64,000 bases of DNA from Aplidium turbinatum (taxonomy: Eukaryota; Chordata; Ascidiacea; Aplousobranchia; Polyclinidae), in assembly GCA_918807975.1 (NCBI GenBank), contig OU964930.1, positions 18,160,372-18,224,371 on the forward strand, given 5' to 3'. Numbering within the stretch: position 1 is the first letter of the stretch; each line of letters opens with the position of its first letter. Below the pieces are notes generated by a model. It was not told the origin of the DNA, ran no database searches, and worked only from the letters and a program-made list of their open reading frames with translations. A program made the translations under genes and the position numbers. Shown here in pieces: positions 36,801 through 46,799 of this stretch.

Positions 36801-36885
36801 ATTGAACAGGTGCAGTATGACAACTTGTATTGTTGAAACTTAATTTTGTGCGCAGGTTTGTGTGCTGGATCTACGAAAATGGTGA
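27884..36885 (+). CDS. Partial TBL1 duplicate, exons 4-12, WD40 part only
   Basis: Exons 27884-28052, 28253-28415, 28838-28901, 29289-29447, 34729-34850, 35404-35606, 35863-36028, 36400-36501, 36856-36885. All exon lengths, phases and GT-AG sites equal those of the full gene; no stop or shift. LisH and linker exons are absent. The first in-frame ATG (27928, MDIETNHND) would give 377 residues with all eight WD40 repeats. It ends VCVLDLRKW because the family stop codon has mutated. About eight replacements (for example EVFICAW to EVFKCAW, TIKWSP to IIEWSP) face about fourteen silent changes, and the full gene keeps the family residue nearly each time. Either a transcribed WD40-only paralogue or a young pseudogene; no promoter is evident. 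Confidence 0.88.
31229..32749. mobile_element. hAT-type transposon with cataggcgccg ends
   Basis: Ends cataggcgccggg and inverse cggcgcctatg; exact 8-bp duplication tatttacc (31221-31228, 32750-32757). G-rich and C-rich runs lie next to the ends. A second element (31379-32330) sits within it. No transposase. Confidence 0.9.
31379..32330. mobile_element. Element with caggcctcgaaat ends, nested
   Basis: The 13-bp inverted ends are perfect (caggcctcgaaat, atttcgaggcctg). Subterminal repeats of gtccgccg-type words occur near both ends. A 6-bp taggct occurs on both sides. Probably hAT; non-autonomous. Confidence 0.75.
32984..34008. mobile_element. hAT transposon, caggggtgtgcaacc family, copy 1
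   Basis: Left end caggggtatgcaacctt; right end gggccgcacacccctg, the Charlie-like end type. Flanks aggtaggc and atgtaggc agree at 7 of 8. Minus-strand frames 33655-33909 and 33365-33673 carry a GTF2IRD2/ZBED-like hAT transposase C-terminal half: [15 protein letters not shown], then [20 protein letters not shown] and the dimerisation box [13 protein letters not shown]. The frame shifts near 33665 and the N-terminal half is missing. Confidence 0.85.
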
Positions 36886-37686
36886 TGCCGGTGTTGCCGC
36901 TCTAGCATCATCTAATGGTAGTAGTAGTGTAGTCCAGTTTTCCAGGTGCTCTCAAATAAATCCAGGTGCTTGCCGCTATGCGTCGCATGCATGCAAGCGC
37001 GAGACAGATAATCCAGAGGGGACCCAGAGAGACGCAGTTGACCAACGATTGGGCAGTTTTGTTGCCGTGGAAACAATTCATGCGTTACCATGGCAATGTA
37101 CCGTTGCTCACAGAGTGTGTTGCAAATGTTGCTTTCCCAAATTAAGCATAGGTGGAGTGATCGGTGAATTAACTTTCTATTGCTTGCCCGAACCCACTGC
37201 GTTTATAGTTTGTTAGTAGCCCCCGTAATTTTAAACTACTTGCACAATGCATTTGGTGTTTTGTTGTTTTAGTACTTTCCTCTAATGTACTTTTGTCGTA
37301 AAAACACGTTTTACCCTCCCCCATCCATTGAAATGATTTCGAACATTAGAAGCTTACCCTTGCTGATTTGCGTGCATACAGCTTTGGCTTAAATAACGTG
37401 GCGACGGCAAATGAACGATGTAGTTTGTATATCACACTTTTGTGATGGCTTTTTTTGCTTAAAAAGCGTAGTTTTTGTTACGTTTTTATTCAGCATTTCT
37501 CAGTGTTATATTGGAGAAAGAATTTTTAATGTAACGGAATGGACCGGCTGGCACTTCAATTGTATTGGACCTCGCACGCAACAACTACTTTGAGGCTGAC
37601 CCTTTTCTGGTGTTAATAGAACCTAAAAGTACTGGATTGAAAAAATGTTCAGGCTCTGTCAGCGATATTGTTATGTTGTTGACATT

Positions 37687-37765
37687 CCCCAGACAGCAAC
37701 AGCTGTCATTTATACATTGATTCTCTTCGTTGTCTCAATGTAAAAAAGGCAGATTTTGCTATCTG
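37687..37765. mobile_element. Short MITE, duplicate of 12387-12465
   Basis: Unit-2 copy, opening ccccagacagcaacag and closing ttgctatctggg. Confidence 0.6.
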
Positions 37766-38872
37766 GGCTACTCTCAAGAGTTCACGTTTCAGTCGGCAAA
37801 ATCCCATTATTTTGCATTAATTCAACTTCTGTTAACGTTGAGACAATATAAAACGATGTAATTTTATTAGGTTTAATTTCATTGCTCGCTTAGTGACAGC
37901 CTACTTGAATCTTTCCAGTGCAAGTCGAACGTATCATTCAACAACGTAGTGGAGGTTATTTTTCAATGGAATGACATATGTGTTTCATTTTTGTTTTTCA
38001 GTTCTTGGCTGTAAAACTTATTTGCACTTACGATCTGATATCTGCTTGGATCCAAACCTGGTTGCGTGTAATAGCTTTATTTGTGACAGCGTTAAAAAGT
38101 TTCCCTCTCACCAGGTGAACTCTCGCATCTATTAGTCCTCATATTTTTTGCGACGTTGTTTTGCAATTAAATCAATTACTTCTGCAATGCCTATATGTGG
38201 CGCCTGCTTCTGAGTCGTGCTGTAATTCTATTCAAAGAAAGTTGACATTGTCAAGTCGAGCGGCGTATGCTTGAAAGGGTTGTCCTGGTAAAAGGACATC
38301 CTTCATCAAGAGTTCTTTAAAGTCAAGGCATTCGTGGGTCAAAGCAAAATCAGACAAGTTTCTTAACTTAGCTGTTAAGCGCAATTACTAGTTCAGGTTC
38401 ATGAGCGATTGAGCATCTTCAAAGCAGCCTTTTAAATTGCGCATATGGCGACCTGTGTCGCAAAACACCCGATGAAAGTGGCCACAACCTAGACAGCAAA
38501 AACGACATTTTTACATTGTCTGCAGACGTTGAATCAATGGAAAATGACGGATATTGCTGTTTCGGAAGCAATAAGCTGTTGTCGTCTTGCCACAAGAGCC
38601 CACACGGCCGCCCCACTATTCTTGATTTGACAACACCAAGGTCATTTTTCCATGATTACTATCCACGGTCTTTACGCAAAAGCCAATTTTTCTCTTCACA
38701 AGAATTTTGACTTGCACCGACACCTAGAGGACAGCAACTCCAGCCTTGTCCTTTAACTGCATCGCACTGGGCAGGTGTTACCATCACAGCCAAAACAATA
38801 CACGTCAACGTAGCAAAGGTCTAGAACAGGTAGAATGTATAAAACAGAAATGTTAATACGTGCTCAAGACCA

Positions 38873-39071
38873 TCCCGGTGGGGCCTGGCTCCCTCACTGG
38901 GATGCGAGTGTGGCGCCACAGACCAGACAGTAGATCATGACTGCCCAGTGCCCAATCCATCAACCACCACATGGAACGCTTGGACTGAAGGCCCTGGATG
39001 ACGAGACTGTCGAGTGGCTGATGACATCATGCCCAAACATATAGTCCGGAAGAACAGCTTATACGACGAAG
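38873..39071 (+). mobile_element. 199-bp LINE 3' end, private to unit 2
   Basis: Closely matches 20357-20563 (encodes the GCECGATDQT... region and SCPNI end) and ends in (gaa)n. Flanked by aagacca (38866-38872, 39072-39078). Unit 1 has the uninterrupted site at about 13575. A recent, strongly 5'-truncated insertion of the LINE B relative. Confidence 0.88.
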
Positions 39072-39470
39072 AAGACCAAAATAACTAATTTTGTTTAATA
39101 AAAATTGGCACGGTCGCAACATCTTCAAAAAAATTTAAGGTATGTTAGATTGCAGGTTTTGCATGAGCTTAAATGATATGATTGGATGCTTGCGTTCAAA
39201 CCCAACAGACTACCAAGTACCCGCCGATTCTTGTAACTTGTTAATCTTTGCTAAAAGGTGGCCTCAAAGAGCACGATTAACTAGATTTAATTTCCTAACT
39301 ACGTAACCTTTTAGGCAGCACCTTAACTGGTTAACCGCAAGGTTGTGTGGTGCTGCCAGACCTTTCTATTGCTATATTTTGATTTTTATGTATTTGTGTT
39401 TCTTTTTTTCGACTCGTATTAGAAAGGCAAATAAAACAAACATATCTCTCCCTAATAAAACATAACAGGC

Positions 39471-39834
39471 GGTAGCCACTTTAACAAGCAGATTTCTAAT
39501 AAACCATTAACCAATCAGAAGCTACGCCGTTCATGACGTCATCAAGGTTGGGTTTAGAAAGAACAAAGAAAAAACGCAAATTCTAGCTAAATTAAATCAT
39601 CGCTTTGCCATCGGTTGACTTGGCCCAGAGGGTTAGGGAGGTGGTAGTCCTTTCATTGACGTGGGTTTGACTCCCACCCCTGCTAAAACTGTTTTTTCTT
39701 CTGTAATTACCAAACAAGTTCAAAGTAATAATCAATTCTCTGGCTGAATGCTGGAATGGTCACAACTGGACAGACAACGTAGCATCTGATTGGTTCGTGG
39801 TTGGATTAGATATCTGCATGTTAAAGTGCCTACC
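39471..39834. mobile_element. 364-bp element with 9-bp target duplication, private to unit 2
   Basis: Ends ggtagccactttaaca and inverse tgttaaagtgcctacc; exact 9-bp duplication ataacaggc (39462-39470, 39835-39843). The empty site is in unit 1 near 13985. A 9-bp duplication suggests a Mutator-like element. A tRNA-like stretch with box B wording gggtttgactccc lies inside at about 39660-39685. Confidence 0.8.
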
Positions 39835-41078
39835 ATAACAGGCGACCTGAGTCGTCCGGCATCTGACGTCAATATACCTGTTTGTATCAGCTGAGATCCC
39901 ACTAACATGAGCACTTAGGCCCACCACTTAAATCGGTTAAGCCCAAATTCTACCTTCTACTTAAGGTTGGTTGCATGATGCAACCAAAAGAGTTGATCCA
40001 ACTTGCATCAACTCTTTTATGAACAAAGACTTTTATGAACAACTCTTTTATGAGCAACAACTCTATTATGAACATATATTTTATCAACTCTTTATGAACA
40101 TCAGTGCTGCACGAAATTAGGTGAAAGCTGTTCAGCCAAAACAATATTATTCGTTTCCATCACAAAAGCTGGCAAAGTAAACTAGCTGTTGGAGATTCGA
40201 AAATTGGTGTTGCCAAGGTAAGCTGAATAATAATATGTTGACCATAGTTTACAAATGGACGCTTTTCTAAAATAAAGAAATGGCCCTTAAAAAATTCTGC
40301 GTACGCCACTGCCTAAAAATAAATTTACCCAATCAGCTTTTCCAAATCATATATAACCTTTTTTTTTGTGGTAGTACGGGATGTCTGTTCTTCTGTAGTA
40401 AATTTATCCCTGCTTGAGAACTTTTGGCCTAAAAGACAGGTGTGCAACATGCGGTCACAGTGGATAACCGATTTATATGGCCTGCCTTGAAGCCTATTAC
40501 GAATTAAACGATAGGTGCTTGCCAACGCTTGTCGGCTGCGTAGCCGAGTGGTGAGAACGTCTGCGCGACGTTCGAAAGGACGTGGATTCGACACCGCTCC
40601 AGAGCACACGGCTGTGTCTCGGCAAAGACACTTAATGGCAAGCCAAAATAAGGGGAGCAGCTGACTCGAAGACTACTGTATATGTCACTTCGCTGCTTCC
40701 TGTCGTCTGTGAGATCGCAGTGTACTGTATGTCAGTGCTCTTCAACCGGGTATACTGTATACCCAAGTGCAGGGGTGTGCAACCTTTATTACAGGAGGGC
40801 CAGATATAAATAACTGGGTGAAACCGCGGGCCGCACGTTTTTTTAACATATGATTTCTAGTAGTTGCAGGCACAAAACAGTAGCTTTTTTTGTTATTCAC
40901 GTTATTCCCATGGCATGATTACGGCTTATCTCCTTGCAGAAATAATAAGTTAAGACGCGTAAATTTCTGAAGAAAACTGCTATTCAAATTTATTGTCACA
41001 CCGTCCTTTTAAACGAGTTCAGTGAGAAATTTGAAGTTGGCTTTTTTTTCCGACGGCTTTTTTCAAATTTACCGTAGG

Positions 41079-42199
41079 CAGGCGCGGATCTAGGAGTTTT
41101 TTTCGGGGGGGGCCAGAAAATTTGAAAATCAATTAAAAAGAAAGAAAAAGATAAAATAGATATGAACAATGATACTACGACAGTAGCGTAGCCAGCAATT
41201 TTGAAAGGGGGGGAATTGACGGCCGGCGGGCGAAGCCCGACGGCGGTCTGGAGGGCAGCCCCCAGAAAATTTTGAAAAACTACTTTGAATTTGGTGTATT
41301 TTGAGAGCATTTTCAACAAAAGTGTGGGCAAAAATATTCCTGTAAAATGGTGCTGTCTGGTGCCATAGCAAAAGGATAAGATCATGTTTTCTTTGGCATT
41401 TTTTGGTAATAAAGCTAAGTCTCTATGTTTTCTTGTTGCTAATTCCTGGCTGAGATATTTGAATATTTAGTATTGGCAAAACTCGCTCTTTTAATGCAGT
41501 TTCGTTTAAAATTAGGCAAACTTTGTTTTAGAGGCATAGAGACTGAAAGCATCATTCTCAATATCGTGGAGTCACACGCGTGCCAAAGGGAGGGGAGTTG
41601 TTACCCCCAACCCCCCCTTGGCTACGCCACTATTAATACTACGACATATACGATATGCCATAAAATAAAATAGACATTAAAAGAAACAGCCATTTTCATC
41701 AATTGTGAATGTTTAAAAAATACATTTTGCTTGAATAAAAATTGCTAAGCAAGCAAAGTAAACTTGAAATCTGGTTTAAAACCCTATATGCAGTGTCCAT
41801 GACCAATTGGATGTTTGCAGGCATATACGGCGATTGATTGAAATTATAATGAAGGCTAAAAACTATAAAACGGCCATTCAAGGTTTCAGATTGTTTCAAC
41901 TGACGTCTTTGGTTCAGCGTTGGTTTCAGCTGAGTCAGCTCCAACAAATGTTGCTATTAAAATGCATTTGAAATTGTATGAAAGAAAATAACGGAGTCTG
42001 ATCGATGGATGATTTCAACCATAATAATAACAAAAAATTATTCCCCCCGGATAAGTTAAGTCCGCCGTGGGACTAATATCAGCTGTTTAGACGCATATCA
42101 AACGATTTGATGCGGATACATAGAATTTCAACAATAATTCCTCACAACATTTCGGGGGGGGCCCGGGCCCCCTGGGCCCCCCCCATAAATCCGCGCCTG
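41079..42199. mobile_element. hAT-type element C, caggcgcggat ends, inserted in hAT B
   Basis: Ends caggcgcggatc and atccgcgcctg; exact 8-bp duplication accgtagg (41071-41078, 42200-42207). Longer sibling of 16982-17253, sharing terminal 100-150 bp. Interrupted by element D. Confidence 0.92.
41182..41635. mobile_element. Element D, agtagcgtagcca ends, innermost of the nest
   Basis: 454 bp between two copies of atactacgac (41172-41181, 41636-41645). The sibling element at 16982 shows the uninterrupted sequence, which proves the insertion. Ends agtagcgtagccagc and inverse ggctacgccact. Subterminal cgggcgaagcccg hairpin. Relatives at about 52045-52165 and a right end near 50096-50140. Confidence 0.85.
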
Positions 42200-43051
42200 A
42201 CCGTAGGCCTACTAATGGAAGTGTTCGCAATTCGAAGTCCATTTTCCAAGTGTTCGTCTGTCAGAACCGATCGATAGGGAGATTTCATGACGCTCATTTT
42301 AGAAAAAATTGTTCGCACAAATACGTTGAGCTGAAAAGAGCCATTTTTAAAGCAATGGATTTTTTCCAATGTGGAAGCCATCTTGGTTGAGATGTTTTCC
42401 GTAAAAATCGCCAAGATTCATTTCTAAATACTTTGCTTTTAAATCCGTTTTCTCTTGAAGATCAATCAGTTCAAGTTGGATATCAGCAGGTGCTTTATTG
42501 TCAATGACTGTGTCAAACGGCGAAAAAAATATATCAAACAAATATTCATGAGATTTGAAGTCCTTAAAACGAGCCAAAAATTCTTACAACAATTTTTCAA
42601 ATTTAGTTTTCTTCTCAGGATGCATTCCATACCCTCTTAAAGTAGGAAAGTGGAAAATATTTCCTATCTGTATGTGAGCTTTCCAAAGTCGTAATTTTTT
42701 CATAAAGCCTTTTATGTGACCATACATTTTTACGTTCCAAATAATTAACACAATAGATTAGCGGTGGCCGGTGGGAGATTTCTAAAATGGTTAACAGAAG
42801 ATGCGAAATCTATAATAATCCACTCCACAATGAATTGTTCACACGTACCAGACTAAACGAAATTATAAATACGTTTCGCGGGCCGCACACAATTCAAAAT
42901 TGGCACATCTTTGCGGGCCGCACAATTTTTCTTCGCGGGCCGCATTTGGCCCGCGGGCCGCACGTTGCACACCCCTGCCCAAGTGTATACCATATCAAAA
43001 CTAGGGTATACAGCTGGATAAGGGCATACGAAGGGTATACAGCTTAGATCT

Positions 43052-43889
43052 GTGATAGTGGAAGTCACAACAAAGGTACGGTGGCTATCGCGAGGGAAAG
43101 TTCTTTCCGGTGTGTTTGAACTTCGCGAACAATTAGGGGCATTTTACACTGAACACGGAGACCCAAGGGCTTCCAAGTTTCGTGACATATTCTGGATTGC
43201 AAAATTGGCATACTTGGCGTCGATTTTTGATTGTTTGAACCAAGTGAACATCAGTCTTCAAGGGAGAGGGGGTGATATATTTCGGTCAACCAGCAATATC
43301 AATGCGCTGAAGATGAAAATTGCACTCTGGAAAGAGAATGCTTTGTCGAGGAACTTCAATGACTTTCCTGTATTGAGTCAATACATAAAAGAGTCTAGCT
43401 GGGAGTTTGAGGATGTTTCTACTGAAGATAACTTGTCTGCCTTTATTGTTGGTCACCTGAAATTACTTGCCGACAATTTGACTACGTATTTTCCTGAAGA
43501 TAACAAACAATGTCTGGAAGCAAACTCGTGGATTATCCAACCATTTAATAACGATTGACGAACCAACTGAGGATGAGGAATTATTGGAACTACGGGCTGA
43601 TTTAAATCAAAAATACTCATTCCGAGAAGTGGATTACACAGAATGTTGGGTTTCTCTTCTTGAATTTCCCGAATACAAAAATCTCGCGCAAAAAGCCATT
43701 GATGTCTTGGTGCAGATGCCTACCACTTATTTGTGTGAAGAAGGATTTTCTAGTCTTGTTGAGATCAAGTCAAACAAACGAAACTCGATACTTGACATTG
43801 ATTCTTTAATGCGGGGAGGAATAGAGAAAGAGCTAACACCACGTTATGTCCAACATGCCGAAACAATGCAACAACAAGCTAGTCATTAA
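43052..43889 (+). pseudogene. ZBED5-like hAT transposase remnant (hAT A)
   Basis: Two consecutive frames. The first has the RWLSRG motif found in this transposase group and an IAKLAYLASIFDCLN helix; the second has ALxxL-like FPEYKNLAQKAIDVLVQM and LCEEGFSSL. A stop at 43556 and a frame change separate them. No intact start. Confidence 0.82.
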
Positions 43890-44304
43890 ATCAACTTCAA
43901 TTTTGACGTTTTTTGCACTTTTGCATGCGTAGTTTCTTGTGCCCAGTTCAAGACTACTACAATCACTTTAACAAACAATTAATTAATTAATTATTATTTT
44001 TTTTTACTTCCTGTGCACAATTAAACATTGCTATTTGTGAGGTATACGAAGTTACTAAAAATTGAAGAAAGGTGTACCACGGACAAAAAGGTTGAAGAGC
44101 ACTGCTGTATGTTATCGCAATGGGCGCAAATAGAAACACGATTATTATTATTATATTACAATGCAATCACACGAATGCTTTGTTTTTACTTAGGTTATTC
44201 GTTCATATTTTGTAGTAGGCTATTGTCCGGTCATGTAGATACTATTAGGTATTACGCCTACGTATAATTTATGTAGGCCTATAGGTACAATATACACTAC
44301 ACAG

Positions 44305-45844
44305 CAGTGGTTCCCAACCTTTTTGTTGTCACGGACCCCTTTAGACAAATAATTAATTCTGCGGACCCCTACCTAAATTTTGCCGGAAACTCAATTAACA
44401 TACTATTGACTATTGCAAGGAAATTTATTTTCACACGAGTCAGTTCAATCACAGTACTATTGACTATTGTAATAATTATGCTACTCAACTACTGTGCGGT
44501 GTCATATTGCATTGCCGCTGTGACTCCTGGGGCAAATAACAGGTAAAACAGTTGCTCAAGTAAGAAAATGAATGGATTGTTCAAAAAATGTCAGCAGTAT
44601 TTGAATATTAAGGTGACCCAAAGTGCCATGCCGAAACTTTTTCAACGTAAGCAAATTTAATGAGATGGTTGTTGTTGCCTTTTCTGAACTAAACGACTGA
44701 ACTGCGGTTGAGTTTTTGACAATGCAACACGCATGTCATCTTCAACGTCCATGCGATTTCGATGTTTTTATTGTAACAAGAGCTGCGAATTCTGCCTCGC
44801 AAAAGGTTAAGTGGTTATGAATGGTAACAAAACAATGATCGCTTGCTTTGCCAAAAATGGGTAAGTTAGGTTTGCAGTTGTGAGCACCAAAATTCTTCCA
44901 CGGTTTTTGAATGAAACTCAATGCGTAATAACTCTTTTGATCTCAAATCAATTAGGTCATCTTTACTGAGATCGTCATCGCTAATGTTGTTCAAGTCAAA
45001 AAGAAAAGGATTTCGAATCCATGTTTCAACTTCGTTCGGCAGGTGTTCTAAATTAAAATAACGTTGAAATGAGATTTGCAGGGTTTCAAGTGTTGGTAAA
45101 ATTTTTCTCTCATAGAGATCAGAAGAGCAGGCTATATGCTCTTTGAGTTTCATCCATCAAGATAAGATCTTCTAACATTGGAAAGTTAGCGTTATTACCT
45201 GCTTCCAATCTGCGTTTCCAAACCGGCAACTTGGCTAAAAATGCTTTCAGTTTTTCAGCTGCATCAATTATTGTCACACCTGGTCCTTGAATGCCACGAT
45301 TAACATTATTAATATGACCGAAAATATTGGCTAAGTAGGCTATGCCGAATAGAAAACTTTTCCTCTCGAACAATTTTGAGAGGGGACTTCCTTTTGCTTT
45401 CAAAAGAGTTGATACCTCATTTTTTAGCTGCTGCAGTCGTTTTAAAACTTCTCTAGATAACCAACGTACCTCAGAATGATACAAAAGTATTCCGTAATCT
45501 GACCCTACTTCTTGACAGAGCGCTTTAAAAATACAGTGGTTTACAGCAGTGAAATTAATGACTTTCACGCAATTCGTCAGAATTTCCTTGAGCCTTGCTA
45601 GTAAAGTTTTTGCTGCTAAGGCGTATCTGTGCAAGAAGCAATGGGTAGCAACCACGCACGGAGCTTCGTTTTTTACTAAAGCAGCAAATCCGGACTTGTT
45701 TCCGAGCATAGATGGTGCTCCAGTGCCCCATCCGTGCATGAACAAAGTTTTTTTTCTCCAAAATTCATCAAGGTAATCACGGACCCCCAAATGCTTTCTC
45801 ACGGACCCCCAAGGGGTCCGCGAACCCCAGGTTGGGAACCACTG
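44305..45844 (-). mobile_element. hAT transposon (Charlie-like, cagtggttcccaacc ends)
   Basis: Ends cagtggttcccaacctt and aggttgggaaccactg. Flanks ctacacag and ctatacag match 7 of 8. The minus strand holds transposase 45802-45119 and, shifted, 45153-44866. Confidence 0.92.
44866..45802 (-). pseudogene. ZBED5/FAM200-like hAT transposase, central part
   Basis: First frame (227 codons): MHGWGTGAPSMLGNKSGF (RNase H-like core start), CVVATHCFLHRYALAAKTL, EVRWLSREVLKRLQQL and FLFGIAYLANIFGHINNVN. Second frame (95 codons): HLPNEVETWIRNPFLFDL and a RSKELLRIEFHSKTVEEFW end. They overlap by 35 bp out of phase, so one frameshift disrupts it. The N-terminal BED finger and the C-terminal dimerisation box are missing. 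Confidence 0.88.
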
Positions 45845-45852
45845 CTATACAG

Positions 45853-46799
45853 TGTGTTTAGTCCTGTGGTCCAGGTATGTCGTATTAGTCCTTAGGTCCA
45901 GTGCTTTCATCATAGGCTACCGTTATTGATTGATGTTTAGGCTAGCAGAAGCTTAATGGTTCTCCATTTCATCTATCTATATTCTATGGCTTTATCAACT
46001 TCATACTCCAATAGTGGTTTACCTTCTTCATTATTAAGGTTAGAAATATTTCCTCTATCATTATACAATATCACTAGTACACTCTTCTCATCTTTGCTTT
46101 ATCAGGTCTTGGCCAAAAAAACAATTTTTGAATCTCATCTTTGATGCACATATTGTTTCATTTTTGGAGTGTGAGGTAGGCTTCGTTTAAAGCGATTTTA
46201 AGTAGGCCTACAGTTTTGTAAAATAATTCTTTTTTAGTGAAAAAATCTGCCGATTTATCTCGTTTTCCTCAATCTTTGTAAATTTACCTTGATCAAATCG
46301 ATACACCATAACCTAGACTATTCAACATGCTATTCCAGACAGCCACTTTTTCTGGTTCGGATTTTTACCACATCGGGTACGGATATCACCAGATAGGCCT
46401 ACTTACCATATCTGGGCAAGATAAAGTGGCTGTTTGGGGCAGCATTTTGTGATTACTGCTTCAAAACAACAGAGCCCAAACCAAAAGAATAAAAAAATAG
46501 AGCCCAAACCCTGAGATCAAAGCTCACATCTTGAGGTGTTTCACCACAAGAGCAGAACCTTCGGTTTGACCACAAGCAGGTTATTAATAGGCTACTTCTT
46601 AAAAACGGAGATGCCAAGCAACAGAATGTCCGACTTCATTGGTGTTGGTAAAGGTCATGAGCACTCTTAAATACTTCATCAACACAGACCTGTTAGTCAT
46701 ACGTAGCAAATGTTATCTGTGTGCCTGCTGATTGACGTAGCCCTATCGATAAGTTTTGATCAATATCGTCAAACGCGCGTGTCGAATCCGTACTAAAAC
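45853..46799. other. Intergenic DNA between hAT and CUB gene
   Basis: Collinear with unit 1 only from about 46370 onward (gggtacggatatcaccag). A short MITE-like sequence is possible near 46330. No gene recognised. Confidence 0.4.

Larger units (their letters stand above)
40770..42977 (-). mobile_element. hAT transposon B, caggggtgtgcaacc family, copy 2
   Basis: Left end caggggtgtgcaacc, right end ttgcacacccctg; exact 8-bp duplication cccaagtg (40762-40769, 42978-42985), inside hAT A. The minus strand carries pieces of the same GTF2IRD2-like transposase as 32984-34008 (42577-42347: [35 protein letters not shown]; shifted relative to the neighbouring piece). Interrupted by hAT C. Confidence 0.92.
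40733..44104 (+). mobile_element. hAT transposon A, cagtgctcttcaacc ends, inserted in the SINE
   Basis: Ends cagtgctcttcaacc and ggttgaagagcactg are perfect inverses; exact 8-bp duplication ctgtatgt (40725-40732, 44105-44112). On the plus strand, 43052-43558 and 43584-43889 encode part of a ZBED5-like hAT transposase: KVRWLSRGKVLSGVFEL, FWIAKLAYLASIFDCLN, then PTTYLCEEGFSSLVEIKS, the C-terminal dimerisation box. One frame break separates them; the N-terminal BED finger is gone, probably because hAT B landed there. Broken. Confidence 0.9.
40517..44158 (+). mobile_element. tRNA-derived SINE, split by a nest of hAT elements
   Basis: The head at 40540-40615 carries tRNA-like promoter boxes (tagccgagtggt as box A, ggattcgacac as box B), followed by a body with ggctgtgtctcggcaaag. 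It breaks off at 40732 and resumes after the hAT block at 44113, ending in an (att)n tail near 44158. Absent from the matching place in unit 1 (about 14635). Confidence 0.72.

Noticed and set aside
40540-40615. tRNA gene
   Set aside because: Promoter boxes are present but the acceptor stem does not pair and a SINE body with an (att)n tail follows.
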